Below, piece after piece: positions 46,869 to 55,243 of a DNA stretch of 64,000 nucleotides (the first letter of the stretch is position 1; each line of letters begins with the position of its first letter). The stretch is from CAMTUH01 sp947084935 (GTDB taxonomy: Bacteria > Pseudomonadota > Gammaproteobacteria > Coxiellales > Coxiellaceae): the NCBI GenBank assembly GCA_947084935.1, contig CAMTUH010000001.1, positions 248,001-312,000 of the forward strand. The letters run 5' to 3'. Made by a program: the position numbers and the translations under genes. The notes under the pieces were generated by a model that did no database searches, was not told where the DNA came from, and saw only the letters and a program-made list of their open reading frames with translations.

Positions 46869-46918
46869 TGTCTCTTGAGTTTTTTTCGAGTTCATATAGT
46901 ATCTAGTTATTAATAGTT

Positions 46919-46937
46919 CAAGCATTAATGATGCTTG
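46919..46937. repeat. Small hairpin before the PhyH-like gene
   Basis: CAAGCAT and ATGCTTG form a perfect seven-base stem around TAATG. A strong GAGGAGGAGG follows 6 bases later, so the hairpin may affect initiation. No T-tract, so not a terminator. Confidence 0.4.
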
Positions 46938-46957
46938 ACCCTTGAGGAGGAGGTCAC

Positions 46958-48019
46958 ATGAAATTTTTAGAGTTATTTAAGTCGGATTTAAATATCTTTC
47001 AACGCATTGCTGGTGTTTGTCGCACGTTGAGGGAAGATGGTTGGGGACGTACGTTATTGCGCGTGAATCGCAAGTATCGTTTTATCACCTATCGTCAAAT
47101 GCGAACGATCATTAAATTTTTTAGAGTCATGGGGCATCCTTTGGATTATTCGAGACGCCGATTGATGGCAAAAAAAATTGCGCAACACTCGATATACAGA
47201 GACATGCTCCCGCAAAAAACCGGTTATCGGTTATTAACACCGGAAGAGATTCCATTTGCACAAAAGGCCATTGAGAATTGTCGAGAATTTTTGAATAAGA
47301 AGGCCGCTTTTTTGAAGGAAAATGAAAATAATGGAAAAGAAATATATCTTTATTTGTTGATAGAAAATCAGGGTCACAACATAACGATGAAAAAAGCAGA
47401 TGTCTATAATTTGCAACAGATACCGGGATTAACGGAGTTGGTGTTATCCCCCGCGTTACTTGAAACTGCAACTTGTTACTTGGGAGAAGTTCCGATCCTT
47501 GCTGGGGTGACTATCTATGCATCGCTACCGAACAGTACGTTGGGAGGGAGTCAATTATTTCATCTCGATAAAGGAGATTTTAGGCAGGTTAAATTTATAT
47601 TCGCCATTGCGGATGTGACGGAAGAGAGCGGGCCGTTCACCTTCATTCCGGCGGATAAGGGAGCGATCGCTGAAAAAAAATTGGGAGAAACCTCATACGG
47701 TCGAGTGAGTGATGCGGATATTTACGGGATTGTCGGCGAAGATGCGGCAGTTCGGTGTATTGGTGATAGTGGTTCGGCGGTCATCGTTGATACGGGTCGT
47801 TGTTTCCATTATGGAAGCCGTAATATTACTAAAACGCGATGTTTATTGCAGGTTCAATATCTGAGTAGATGCAGTATTGGCGAGCCTTTGTTCTATTTGT
47901 CTCAGGGACGAATTGAAAAATTGAATAATCTGACGAAACTCCAGAAAATGGCGTTATCACATATTAACGTAATCACGGAGCGACCTACTGTTCTTTCCGA
48001 AGAATGTAGGTTGGGCTGA
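46958..48019 (+). CDS. PhyH-like dioxygenase-family protein
   Basis: 353 residues with a very strong ribosome-binding site (GAGGAGGAGG). Iron ligands are plausible in FHLDKGDFRQ (H-x-D, about 208) and in VDTGRCFHYGS, with Arg of TKTRCLLQVQY for 2-oxoglutarate. It is a second dioxygenase of the cluster and differs widely from the one at 20528. The final residues RLG and the stop lie inside a GTTGGGCT hairpin repeat, so the C-terminus seems repeat-derived. Confidence 0.72.
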   Translation: MKFLELFKSDLNIFQRIAGVCRTLREDGWGRTLLRVNRKYRFITYRQMRTIIKFFRVMGHPLDYSRRRLMAKKIAQHSIYRDMLPQKTGYRLLTPEEIPFAQKAIENCREFLNKKAAFLKENENNGKEIYLYLLIENQGHNITMKKADVYNLQQIPGLTELVLSPALLETATCYLGEVPILAGVTIYASLPNSTLGGSQLFHLDKGDFRQVKFIFAIADVTEESGPFTFIPADKGAIAEKKLGETSYGRVSDADIYGIVGEDAAVRCIGDSGSAVIVDTGRCFHYGSRNITKTRCLLQVQYLSRCSIGEPLFYLSQGRIEKLNNLTKLQKMALSHINVITERPTVLSEECRLG

Positions 48020-48036
48020 GCGCAGCGAAGCCCAAC
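48010..48036. repeat. GTTGGGCT/AGCCCAAC hairpin at the end of the PhyH-like gene
   Basis: Eight-base perfect stem, 48010-48017 with 48029-48036, around TGAGCGCAGCGA. The stop codon TGA (48017-48019) is in it. A half copy (GTAGGTTGGGCTAC) stands at 60193-60206. Confidence 0.75.
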
Positions 48037-48083
48037 AGCTCAGCTGTTCCTACGAAATTTGAATTTCCTTCCATGGGTTTGGA

Positions 48084-48105
48084 TCCCCACCATCCCTGGT
48101 GAGGA
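48084..48105. repeat. Family C hairpin, copy 3
   Basis: TCCCCACCA pairs with TGGTGAGGA. With the adjacent GGGTTTGGATCC it repeats about 60 bases of the MITE-like element's inside. It fills the 102-base gap before the next gene. Confidence 0.72.
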
Positions 48106-48121
48106 CGACGATTTGTAGATC

Positions 48122-49324
48122 ATGACTAAAAAACGAAAGCATACTATTTTATACATCGAATCGGGAAGCTCTGGAAAAGGCGGATCCTACGTCAGCTTAC
48201 TCCAACTGCTGACGGTGTTTTCGAACAACTACGAACTTCACGTGCTTCTTTGGAACGATTCTCCCTTTATAATGCAATACCAGGAACTGGGTGCACACGT
48301 AGTAAAGATAGACAATCCAATATACACAGTAAAAAAAAGCAGGCTCAAGAAACTATACAACGCAGCAACCGCCTTATTTTCCCGAACGGCACCCCGGATG
48401 TTAATTGGGTGCGAATTACTTCTGCAGTATTCGTGTTATCGAAAAGTGCTGAGTTACGTGAAGAAAAATTCGATTACCTTGATTCATTTGAATAACCAAC
48501 CGATACGAAATTTCATCGGTTTTTGGCTGGCGAAAACGTTGAACCTTCCCGTGGTATCGCATTTGCGAACACTCAACGGTTACGGCATGACGCCCGCGCA
48601 TATTAATTTTTTAAAACGACTGCGCTGCCGAATGGTAGCACCCTCCCATTCGGCCTCGGATTACTGGCAAAAAGCTGGGGTTCCGCTGGAGTGGATATCG
48701 GTGTTACCCAATCCTTATTATGAGGAGCCGGGATTCCGACCTCTCCTGAATGATGTGCCGGCGACAAGACCAACGGGCTATTCATTGGTGTGCATCAGCC
48801 GATTGGAAGAGGGGAAGGGTTTATTTTTTTTAATTGCAGCGTTCAGAGAATTACTGAAGAGTGACTCTCAATTTACGCTAACTCTGATTGGCGACGGTAT
48901 TTTACGCGAAAAATTGCAGCAAGAGGTCGAACGGTATCAACTCAACAATCACGTATCGTTTTTGGGTTATGTGCACGACGCAAAGCGTTTGTTGCCACAT
49001 TACAATCTTTTAATTTTTGTTTCGGAAAGAGAAGGCTTTGGTCGGGTTGCTGTAGAGGGCATGGCTGCGGGGATACCCGTGGTTGCTTCTAAAGTGAGTG
49101 GTATTGTTGACGTCGTACAGGATCAGTATAACGGTTTGCTGGTTGATTACGGCGATATTCCACAATTGACTTCAGCGGTCCTGTCGCTGCAGCGTGATCC
49201 TGCCTTACGTGAGAAATTGATTGAAAATGGCCGTCGAACAGTAAACGATCGTTATGGGCTCAGCGCGTTTCGCACAAAAATGGAAACCGTTTACGAATCT
49301 TTTTTTGCAGGCAATTCAGCATGA
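48122..49324 (+). CDS. GT4-family glycosyltransferase
   Basis: 400 residues. N-terminal domain IESGSSGKGGSYVSLLQLL, then hinge SVLPNPYYEE and the C-terminal domain CISRLEEGKGLFFLIAAF and SEREGFGRVAVEGMAAGIPVVAS with the E-x7-E donor-binding motif. Cytoplasmic or membrane-associated sugar transfer. ATGA overlap with the kinase-like gene. Confidence 0.9.
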   Translation: MTKKRKHTILYIESGSSGKGGSYVSLLQLLTVFSNNYELHVLLWNDSPFIMQYQELGAHVVKIDNPIYTVKKSRLKKLYNAATALFSRTAPRMLIGCELLLQYSCYRKVLSYVKKNSITLIHLNNQPIRNFIGFWLAKTLNLPVVSHLRTLNGYGMTPAHINFLKRLRCRMVAPSHSASDYWQKAGVPLEWISVLPNPYYEEPGFRPLLNDVPATRPTGYSLVCISRLEEGKGLFFLIAAFRELLKSDSQFTLTLIGDGILREKLQQEVERYQLNNHVSFLGYVHDAKRLLPHYNLLIFVSEREGFGRVAVEGMAAGIPVVASKVSGIVDVVQDQYNGLLVDYGDIPQLTSAVLSLQRDPALREKLIENGRRTVNDRYGLSAFRTKMETVYESFFAGNSA

Positions 49325-49968
49325 AGCGGGTTGAATTTTTTGGCTTATCGGGAGCGGGGAAAACGACGCTGGCGGAATACCTTCGCCAAAACCGAGGCGA
49401 GTACCTCTGGTGTGAATCAAAACCCAATAAATGGCGGTTTCGTTACGAAGGGGTTAAATTTTTGTTGAAATTATCGTGGAATGCACCGCGATTATTTTTC
49501 AGATCCTTTTATGACAAGGAACTGAATGCGCTTATCAAGAAACTATCTTATCGACTGGGCTGCGTGAATTACCGTAAAAATTTTACGGGCGTGCTTATTT
49601 TTCATGATAATGGTATTTACCAACCTTTCATTGATTATATTATCAGTCACGGTATCGATTGCACCCAGTATATAAAACCTCTGTTGCCACTGTTGCCGGT
49701 GCCAGGGCTTATGATTTACGTCGATTTATCACCGGAAGCCGCTCAACAAAGATTTTGCCAGCGGGAGCGCATTAACGATATTGATCTTAAAGACATGAAA
49801 ATTCGTTACAATCGTTCGGTGATGATTTGTCACATACTCCGCGACTACTTTGGACAGAAAAACATTGATGTGGTCAAGCACGATGGCGCTGAAATGCCTA
49901 CCGATCAGTCCGTCAAAGAGATCTGTGGAAAAATTTCCTCATTAATTCAGGCGGGAAAGGTCGCATGA
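49321..49968 (+). CDS. P-loop kinase-like protein
   Basis: 215 residues. Walker A GLSGAGKTT at 8-16 and LMIYVDLSPEAAQQR later, the pattern of thymidylate/nucleoside kinases and small-molecule kinases. In a polysaccharide cluster it might phosphorylate a sugar or side-chain precursor. Overlaps both neighbours by four bases. Confidence 0.7.
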   Translation: MKRVEFFGLSGAGKTTLAEYLRQNRGEYLWCESKPNKWRFRYEGVKFLLKLSWNAPRLFFRSFYDKELNALIKKLSYRLGCVNYRKNFTGVLIFHDNGIYQPFIDYIISHGIDCTQYIKPLLPLLPVPGLMIYVDLSPEAAQQRFCQRERINDIDLKDMKIRYNRSVMICHILRDYFGQKNIDVVKHDGAEMPTDQSVKEICGKISSLIQAGKVA

Positions 49969-50684
49969 TAATAACGAAATATATTCGAAACGGGATGAAT
50001 GCTTTTTTGCACCATCTGTCGGTCGCATTTTTGTGGCTTCGTTTAAAAATTCAGAAATTATTGGGTCTGGTTTCTGTGTATCAGAGCGATCCTTTTCGGG
50101 TGAAAAATTCCGATGATCCGCGCGTTCGCGTTTGTGAGGAGCGTTATCGCGCTTTTTCAGCCTATTTGCCGAAAGATCAAGCTCTATCCGTCATTGACGT
50201 GGGTTGTAACCAAGGATATTTTTTATTTCGAATGGCTCCGTACGCCAGCATTGGAATCGGTATCGAAAAAGCATACAACGAAGTCATGTACGCGCGCGCT
50301 TTAGCGGGGACTCGGCGAATCAATAATCTGGTGTTTATGAGCTATAGCGTAACTCCCGATAATATCCGTTCTTTTCCATCGATGGATGTTGTCATTTTCT
50401 TGTCCGTCTTTCACCATTGGGTCCGAGATTTCGGAGAAAATGAAGCAAAAGTGATGTTGAAAGAATTGGCTCAAAAATCCCGAAAATATTTTATCTTTGA
50501 AACGGGGCAGTATGAAGAAAAAGGGAAAAAGTGGACGGATGCGTTAGCTTTTATGGCTCCGGACAGTCATCAATGGATTGTCTGCTTTTTGCAGGAATGT
50601 GGCTTTCAGAATATTCACGACGTCGGTAAGTTTTCTACGACGGTAACCGACATTCCGCGTAAACTGTATGTGGCAGTGAAATGA
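49965..50684 (+). CDS. SAM-dependent methyltransferase
   Basis: 239 residues. Motif I is VIDVGCNQGYFLFRM (about 78) and a VFHHW stretch follows. The N-terminus (AFLHHLSVAFLWLRLKIQKLL) is hydrophobic and may contact the membrane. Probably O- or N-methylates a sugar of the glycan. Overlaps the next gene by four bases. Confidence 0.8.
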   Translation: MIITKYIRNGMNAFLHHLSVAFLWLRLKIQKLLGLVSVYQSDPFRVKNSDDPRVRVCEERYRAFSAYLPKDQALSVIDVGCNQGYFLFRMAPYASIGIGIEKAYNEVMYARALAGTRRINNLVFMSYSVTPDNIRSFPSMDVVIFLSVFHHWVRDFGENEAKVMLKELAQKSRKYFIFETGQYEEKGKKWTDALAFMAPDSHQWIVCFLQECGFQNIHDVGKFSTTVTDIPRKLYVAVK

Positions 50685-51538
50685 AAAATAAAAAGTGTAC
50701 TATCCCGCACGACTCCGCCTGTCCTTCGTGCGTCGAATGGCAGCCGTATTGCACGAGCAGTGACAAGCGTAACCGAAATCTCACGTGCGACAAAGAATCC
50801 TGGACGTATTATCAATGTAATACCTGTCAGACAATTCAGATTGATGAATACATGAATGTAGACGACGTATACGAAAAAGAAAAAATACACACCACGTATC
50901 AGCCTCTGAAACCGCTGGTATCTTTATCGCATCGAATACTGGGGCATCCGTTGAAGTCTCTGTTTGGGACACTGGATTTTAATGGGTGGAACGTTCTGGA
51001 TATTGGCTGTGGCAATGGGCAGAAGCTTTATGATTTTTATACGAGAAAAGCAGCAGTTTGTGGTATCGAAATATCCGAAGAAAAACTGCAAGTGGCTCGT
51101 CGGTACATGCCGGAAGGCCAATTTTATAATGGCTTTATCGAGACGGCTCCTTTCCCTCAGCGCTCTTTTGATCTGGTCATCGCCGACAACGTAGTGGAGC
51201 ATTTGCAAGATCCCGATACGTTTGTACGAAAGCTGCGCGAGTTCATCAAGCCGACGGGGCGCGTTGTCTTATTTGTCCCTTACGGAAAATCGTATACCAT
51301 TCGTCGATTGAAGCAGTACGCGTTAAACATTTGGCCTCCGTTCCACATTAATTTATTTACGAAGGATTATTTTAAACAGCATTTTCCAGACATTACTTTT
51401 ACCTTCCAGACGCGCTCACATTTTTTTACTCTGCAACACTCGTTAAAGCGCGCGGGTAATCCAACGTGGTTGGCAACGGTAAAAGCACTGTTTTTGTTGC
51501 CCTTTGCTCAAGAAGAACTGGTGGTGATTTACTCATGA
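50681..51538 (+). CDS. SAM-dependent methyltransferase with N-terminal zinc ribbon
   Basis: 285 residues. CPSC (residues 12-15) and CNTC (about 47-50) give a four-Cys zinc ribbon. The Rossmann part has LDIGCGNGQKLYDF and ADNVVEHLQDP. The layout is that of sugar C- or O-methyltransferases with a zinc-binding head. C-terminus overlaps the GT4 start by four bases. Confidence 0.82.
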   Translation: MKNKKCTIPHDSACPSCVEWQPYCTSSDKRNRNLTCDKESWTYYQCNTCQTIQIDEYMNVDDVYEKEKIHTTYQPLKPLVSLSHRILGHPLKSLFGTLDFNGWNVLDIGCGNGQKLYDFYTRKAAVCGIEISEEKLQVARRYMPEGQFYNGFIETAPFPQRSFDLVIADNVVEHLQDPDTFVRKLREFIKPTGRVVLFVPYGKSYTIRRLKQYALNIWPPFHINLFTKDYFKQHFPDITFTFQTRSHFFTLQHSLKRAGNPTWLATVKALFLLPFAQEELVVIYS

Positions 51539-52812
51539 CGAACCAAAAAAATTACGATCTGTGCGTTGTTATTAACGACTTGGGTGCTGGCGGCTCGCAG
51601 CGGGTATTGACTGCGTTGCTGTCCGCTTGGGAGCCCTCTAAGCGCATTGCCGTGGTAACGCTGGGTGCCCGTGAAAGTGATTTTTACGTATTGCCGGATT
51701 CCGTTGATCGTTACGTCATTGGTGGAATCAAGAAATCAAAAAATAAACTCATGGGCTTAGTTGCGAATTTACGCCGGATTTTCCGGTTGCGCGCACAGCT
51801 ACAAGAAATTGATGCGCCTGTAATTTTAAGTCTTATCTGCCCCATGAATATTCTGACGATCGTGGCATCCTGGGGGGTTAAATCAAAAATAATTATATCG
51901 GAGCGCAATGATCCGTCGCGGCAATCTTTTGGGGTTGTATGGAATTGGCTGAGGCGTCGCTTATACCGCTACGCGGATTACGTGACGGCCAACACGCGGG
52001 GCGCCATCCAGTCCATGAGCGCTTACGTACCGTCTCATAAATTACGCCATATTCCTAATCCGATCGCGTTGTTGAATCCAACAGGAGTTTCGCACTTTGT
52101 GCGAAACGCTTTACCCGATGGGGATTCTCAAGGGGAGCATCGGGATGCTCCCCTTGTGTCGCCGTCGCGCGAACTTGCTTCGCGCCGGCGAAATCATACC
52201 AGGAGCGAGTTTCGCAAACTGCGAAACTCGTGTCCAAGTGAAAAAATTAACCCTGAAAAGCCGATGATTTTAAACGTGGGTCGTCTGCACCCGCAAAAAG
52301 CACACGACGTATTGCTGCAGGCATTTTCGTGTTTCATACACGAATTTCCCGGATGGCAGCTGGTTATTTTGGGCGAGGGACCGTTGAAAGAAGATTTGCA
52401 ACGGCATGCGGAAAGTTTAGGAATACACTCTTACGTGGATTGGCGTGGCAATGTAAAAGATATTGAAGCCTTTTATAAGGCGGCTACCTTTTTTGTGTTG
52501 CCCTCGCGCTACGAAGGCATGCCAAATGCGTTGTTAGAAGCCATGAGCCGTGGATTGCCTCCTATTATCACGGATGCTTCTCCCGGTCCTTTGGAATACG
52601 TTGAACACAACGAAAGTGGTCTGGTTGTGCCAGTGGATGACGTTGAAGCATTGAGCTATGCCATGAAACGATTGGCTGAAAATAAAAGCCTGCGTGAACG
52701 GCTTTCGGAAAATGCGCGCAAAAAAGTTAAGCCGAATAATCTTGAGGAAATAATACTGCAGTGGGAAAACCTGTTTGTTTCAGACGATCAGTCCGTTTAT
52801 GAAAAAAGTTAA
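51535..52812 (+). CDS. GT4-family glycosyltransferase carrying an in-frame repeat insertion
   Basis: 425 residues from ATG 51535. The N-terminal domain (about 1-180) runs from VVINDLGAGGSQRVLTALL to HIPNPIALLNP, and the C-terminal domain starts at MILNVGRLHPQKAHDVLL with the E-x7-E motif in SRYEGMPNALLEAMSRGLP. Between them lie about 51 residues (182-232) coded by palindromic element E (52080-52232). These are absent from GT4 relatives, where the linker is a few residues. The insertion is 153 bases, exactly 51 codons, with no stop, so the enzyme may still fold. Confidence 0.88.
   Translation: MTNQKNYDLCVVINDLGAGGSQRVLTALLSAWEPSKRIAVVTLGARESDFYVLPDSVDRYVIGGIKKSKNKLMGLVANLRRIFRLRAQLQEIDAPVILSLICPMNILTIVASWGVKSKIIISERNDPSRQSFGVVWNWLRRRLYRYADYVTANTRGAIQSMSAYVPSHKLRHIPNPIALLNPTGVSHFVRNALPDGDSQGEHRDAPLVSPSRELASRRRNHTRSEFRKLRNSCPSEKINPEKPMILNVGRLHPQKAHDVLLQAFSCFIHEFPGWQLVILGEGPLKEDLQRHAESLGIHSYVDWRGNVKDIEAFYKAATFFVLPSRYEGMPNALLEAMSRGLPPIITDASPGPLEYVEHNESGLVVPVDDVEALSYAMKRLAENKSLRERLSENARKKVKPNNLEEIILQWENLFVSDDQSVYEKS
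52080..52232. repeat. Palindromic element E, copy 2 (inside a CDS)
   Basis: About 95 percent the same as 38446-38612 over 153 aligned bases, with inverted ends GAGTTTCGCA and TGCGAAACTC. Read here in the frame giving GVSHFVRNALPDGDSQG. The length is a multiple of three. It interrupts the interdomain linker of the GT4 gene. Confidence 0.92.
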
Positions 52813-53875
52813 TGTCCTGACTAAGGGATTTACCAGCCCAAACGGTTGTGCCTTTTTATTTCCTTTGATTAAACACCGGCGCGCATTGAAGGAAAATGGG
52901 ATTGACATTCGTTTTTATACAAAAGAGAAGCCATCGCTCGGCGATGCCGACGTTCTGATCGTAGACAGTAAATATTTCCGAAAACGCTGGCGAACCGATA
53001 CCGATGGAATTATTTCTGCTTTTAAACAATTTCGATTAACCGCCGAAAAAATTATTTACTTCGATATCAGTGACAGCACGGGCTGGCCACACGCGCGTAT
53101 TTTACCCTACGTCGATCGTTACGTGAAAAACCAATTATTAAAGGATCGCTCTCGTTATCAAGCAGCGTTGTACGGGCACCGCCCTTATACGGACTATTAC
53201 CATGCGCATTTTGGTGTTGCAGATACGAATAAAAGTTATTCTGAGCCGGTTGCTGAGTCCTCGTTATTAAAAAAATTAACCGTGGGTTGGAGCTCGGGAT
53301 TAGCCGATTACTCTTTTTTGGGCCCTTATCGCATGAAGGCTTATAACCGATTGCGTTTTTCGCCTATTTTATCGTTTCCGCGTCGGTATATTTCTCCCGC
53401 GCCAAATCGCGTGTTCGATGTATCGTGTCGGATGGGACTCAATTATCATCGAGAGACGGTTTCTTGGCAGCGGCGGCAAATCCGAGAGCGCCTCAAAAAA
53501 TACGTGCCGACCGACAAAATTTCTCGGAAAAAGTATTATCAGGAAATTGCTTCCAGTAAAGTAGTGGTTTCGCCTTTTGGATTAGGTGAGATCACGCTCA
53601 AAGATTTCGAAGTGTTTCTGACGGGAGGCTTATTGCTTAAGCCGGATATGACACACCTGGAAACGTGGCCGGACCTGTTTCGTCATAATGAAACTATGAT
53701 GGCGCACCGTTGGGATTTGACGGATTTAGAAGAACTCATAACGGAATTAGTCAGCAATTATCCGAAATATATCGACATTGCTCGATCAGGCCAAAACGAG
53801 TACCGGCGCTATTTAGTCAGCTCAAAAGCGCCGCAGCTATTTTGCGAACACTTTTTGCAAATTATTAATTCGTAG
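52799..53875 (+). CDS. Glycosyltransferase, exostosin-like GT-B
   Basis: 358 residues from ATG 52799, overlapping the previous gene by 14 bases. N-terminal VLTKGFTSPNGCAFLFPLI and later SSKVVVSPFGLGEITLKDFE and TGGLLLKPDMTHL follow the pattern S-x-P-x-G with an acidic residue, then Gly-Gly, known for the C-terminal domain of exostosin-like transferases. Donor unknown. Confidence 0.7.
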   Translation: MKKVNVLTKGFTSPNGCAFLFPLIKHRRALKENGIDIRFYTKEKPSLGDADVLIVDSKYFRKRWRTDTDGIISAFKQFRLTAEKIIYFDISDSTGWPHARILPYVDRYVKNQLLKDRSRYQAALYGHRPYTDYYHAHFGVADTNKSYSEPVAESSLLKKLTVGWSSGLADYSFLGPYRMKAYNRLRFSPILSFPRRYISPAPNRVFDVSCRMGLNYHRETVSWQRRQIRERLKKYVPTDKISRKKYYQEIASSKVVVSPFGLGEITLKDFEVFLTGGLLLKPDMTHLETWPDLFRHNETMMAHRWDLTDLEELITELVSNYPKYIDIARSGQNEYRRYLVSSKAPQLFCEHFLQIINS

Positions 53876-53885
53876 TCTTTGTCGT

Positions 53886-53960
53886 TCGTGAGGTTTACGT
53901 TTGGGCTCCTTGGCATCCGCAAGCTGAGGAATGCCGGGAGCCCAAACGTAAACCTCACGA
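53886..53960. repeat. Inverted-repeat element with 24-base arms
   Basis: Arms 53886-53909 and 53937-53960 match perfectly; GGCAT and ATGCC in the loop pair as well. The inner arm GTTTGGGCTCC and the GCTGAGGAATGCC part are shared with the larger element at 57392-57578. Directly downstream of the previous stop, so it may also act as a transcription barrier. Confidence 0.85.
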
Positions 53961-53972
53961 GCGATAGCAATT

Positions 53973-54076
53973 GTAGCCTGGGTGCAGCCACGCTTCGTGG
54001 CCTGTCCTCGCCTTGCGGGGAGCGTAACCCAGGAACTCAGGAATTCCTTGATTTCGCATGGCTGCATCAAGGCTAC
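53973..54076. repeat. Family A palindromic repeat, copy 3
   Basis: GTAGCCTGGGT...ACCCAGG and CCTTGAT...ATCAAGGCTAC hairpins, with an additional CGCCTTGCGGGGAG insert compared with copy 2. Sits in the 282-base gap before gmd. Confidence 0.85.
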
Positions 54077-54097
54077 ACCTACAAGTTTTTAAGTGAG

Positions 54098-54131
54098 CAC
54101 CGAATCGTGGGGGATCCCCCACGATTCGGTG
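54098..54131. repeat. Perfect 34-base palindrome before gmd
   Basis: CACCGAATCGTGGGGGA and its exact complement meet without a loop. It ends 26 bases before the gmd ATG. It may be a dimeric protein binding site or a processing hairpin; there is no T-tract. Confidence 0.75.
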
Positions 54132-54157
54132 TTAGTGAATTAAAAAGAGATAAAACC

Positions 54158-55243
54158 ATGAAACGTGCATTAATTACAGGAATTACCGGACAAGACGGCG
54201 CTTATTTGGCGGAATTGCTGCTGTCGAAAGGTTACGAAGTACACGGCGTCAAACGACGCGTATCCCTGTTTAACACCGATCGGATTGATCACCTGTATCA
54301 AGATCCCCACGATCACGGTGCACGACTGTTTTTGCATTACGGCGACATGACGGAATCCTCGGGTTTATTGCACATCATGCAAAAAACTCAACCGGATGAG
54401 ATTTATAACTTAGCGGCGCAAAGCCATGTTGCCGTTTCGTTTGAGAATCCGGAATATACTGCCAATGTCGATTCACTGGGGACTTTGCGGCTTTTAGAAG
54501 GAATCCGTATTTTACAGCTGGAAAACAAGGCGCGTTTTTATCAAGCGTCTACGTCTGAATTATACGGTCTCGTCAACGAATCTCCTCAGCGTGAGACTAC
54601 TCCTTTTTATCCGCGTTCGCCTTACGCGGTAGCAAAATTATACGCGTATTGGATAACTGTTAACTATCGAGAAGCGTATAACTTATTTGCGTGTAACGGA
54701 ATTTTATTTAATCATGAGTCGCCGGTACGCGGTGGAACGTTTGTCACTCGTAAAATAACCACGGGATTATCGCGAATAAAACTGGGTTTGCAGCCGTGTC
54801 TGTATCTCGGCAATTTAGATGCCAAACGGGATTGGGGTCATGCCAGAGATTACGTAGAAGCACAATGGTTGATGCTGCAACAAGAACATCCCGAAGATTT
54901 TGTTATTGCTTCGGGAGAACAACGCAGCGTTCGAGAGTTTGTGAGCGCCGTTGCGCGCGAGCTCGAAATCACGATTGAATGGCAAAGTCAGGGGATGAAT
55001 GAGAAAGGCTATGACGAAAAAGGTCGCTGCATTGTTTCCGTTGATCCCCGTTATTTTCGTGCCACGGAAGTCGAGACTTTACTTGGTGATGCACAGAAGG
55101 CCAGGGATAAGTTGGGTTGGAAACCGAAAATTGGTTTCGATGAACTGGTAAAGGAAATGGTGCAAGAAGATTATACGGCAGCTGAACGCGAGCTCATCGT
55201 CCGACAGCACGGTCATTCGGTACCCGTGAGTTGGGAGTTGTAA
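54158..55243 (+). CDS. gmd: GDP-mannose 4,6-dehydratase
   Basis: 361 residues from ATG 54158. GITGQDGAYLAELLLSKGYEVHG is the NADP-binding start, and the active site has SELYG (Ser/Glu), then YAVAKLYAYWITVNYREAY (Tyr/Lys). Makes GDP-4-keto-6-deoxymannose. The stop overlaps the fcl start. No manA, manB or manC is in the window, so GDP-mannose must come from elsewhere. Confidence 0.95.
   Translation: MKRALITGITGQDGAYLAELLLSKGYEVHGVKRRVSLFNTDRIDHLYQDPHDHGARLFLHYGDMTESSGLLHIMQKTQPDEIYNLAAQSHVAVSFENPEYTANVDSLGTLRLLEGIRILQLENKARFYQASTSELYGLVNESPQRETTPFYPRSPYAVAKLYAYWITVNYREAYNLFACNGILFNHESPVRGGTFVTRKITTGLSRIKLGLQPCLYLGNLDAKRDWGHARDYVEAQWLMLQQEHPEDFVIASGEQRSVREFVSAVARELEITIEWQSQGMNEKGYDEKGRCIVSVDPRYFRATEVETLLGDAQKARDKLGWKPKIGFDELVKEMVQEDYTAAERELIVRQHGHSVPVSWEL

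Noticed and set aside
53879..54157. Upstream extension of gmd to 53879
   Set aside because: The frame only crosses three repeats; the ATG at 54158 gives the normal length and NADP motif at the N-terminus.
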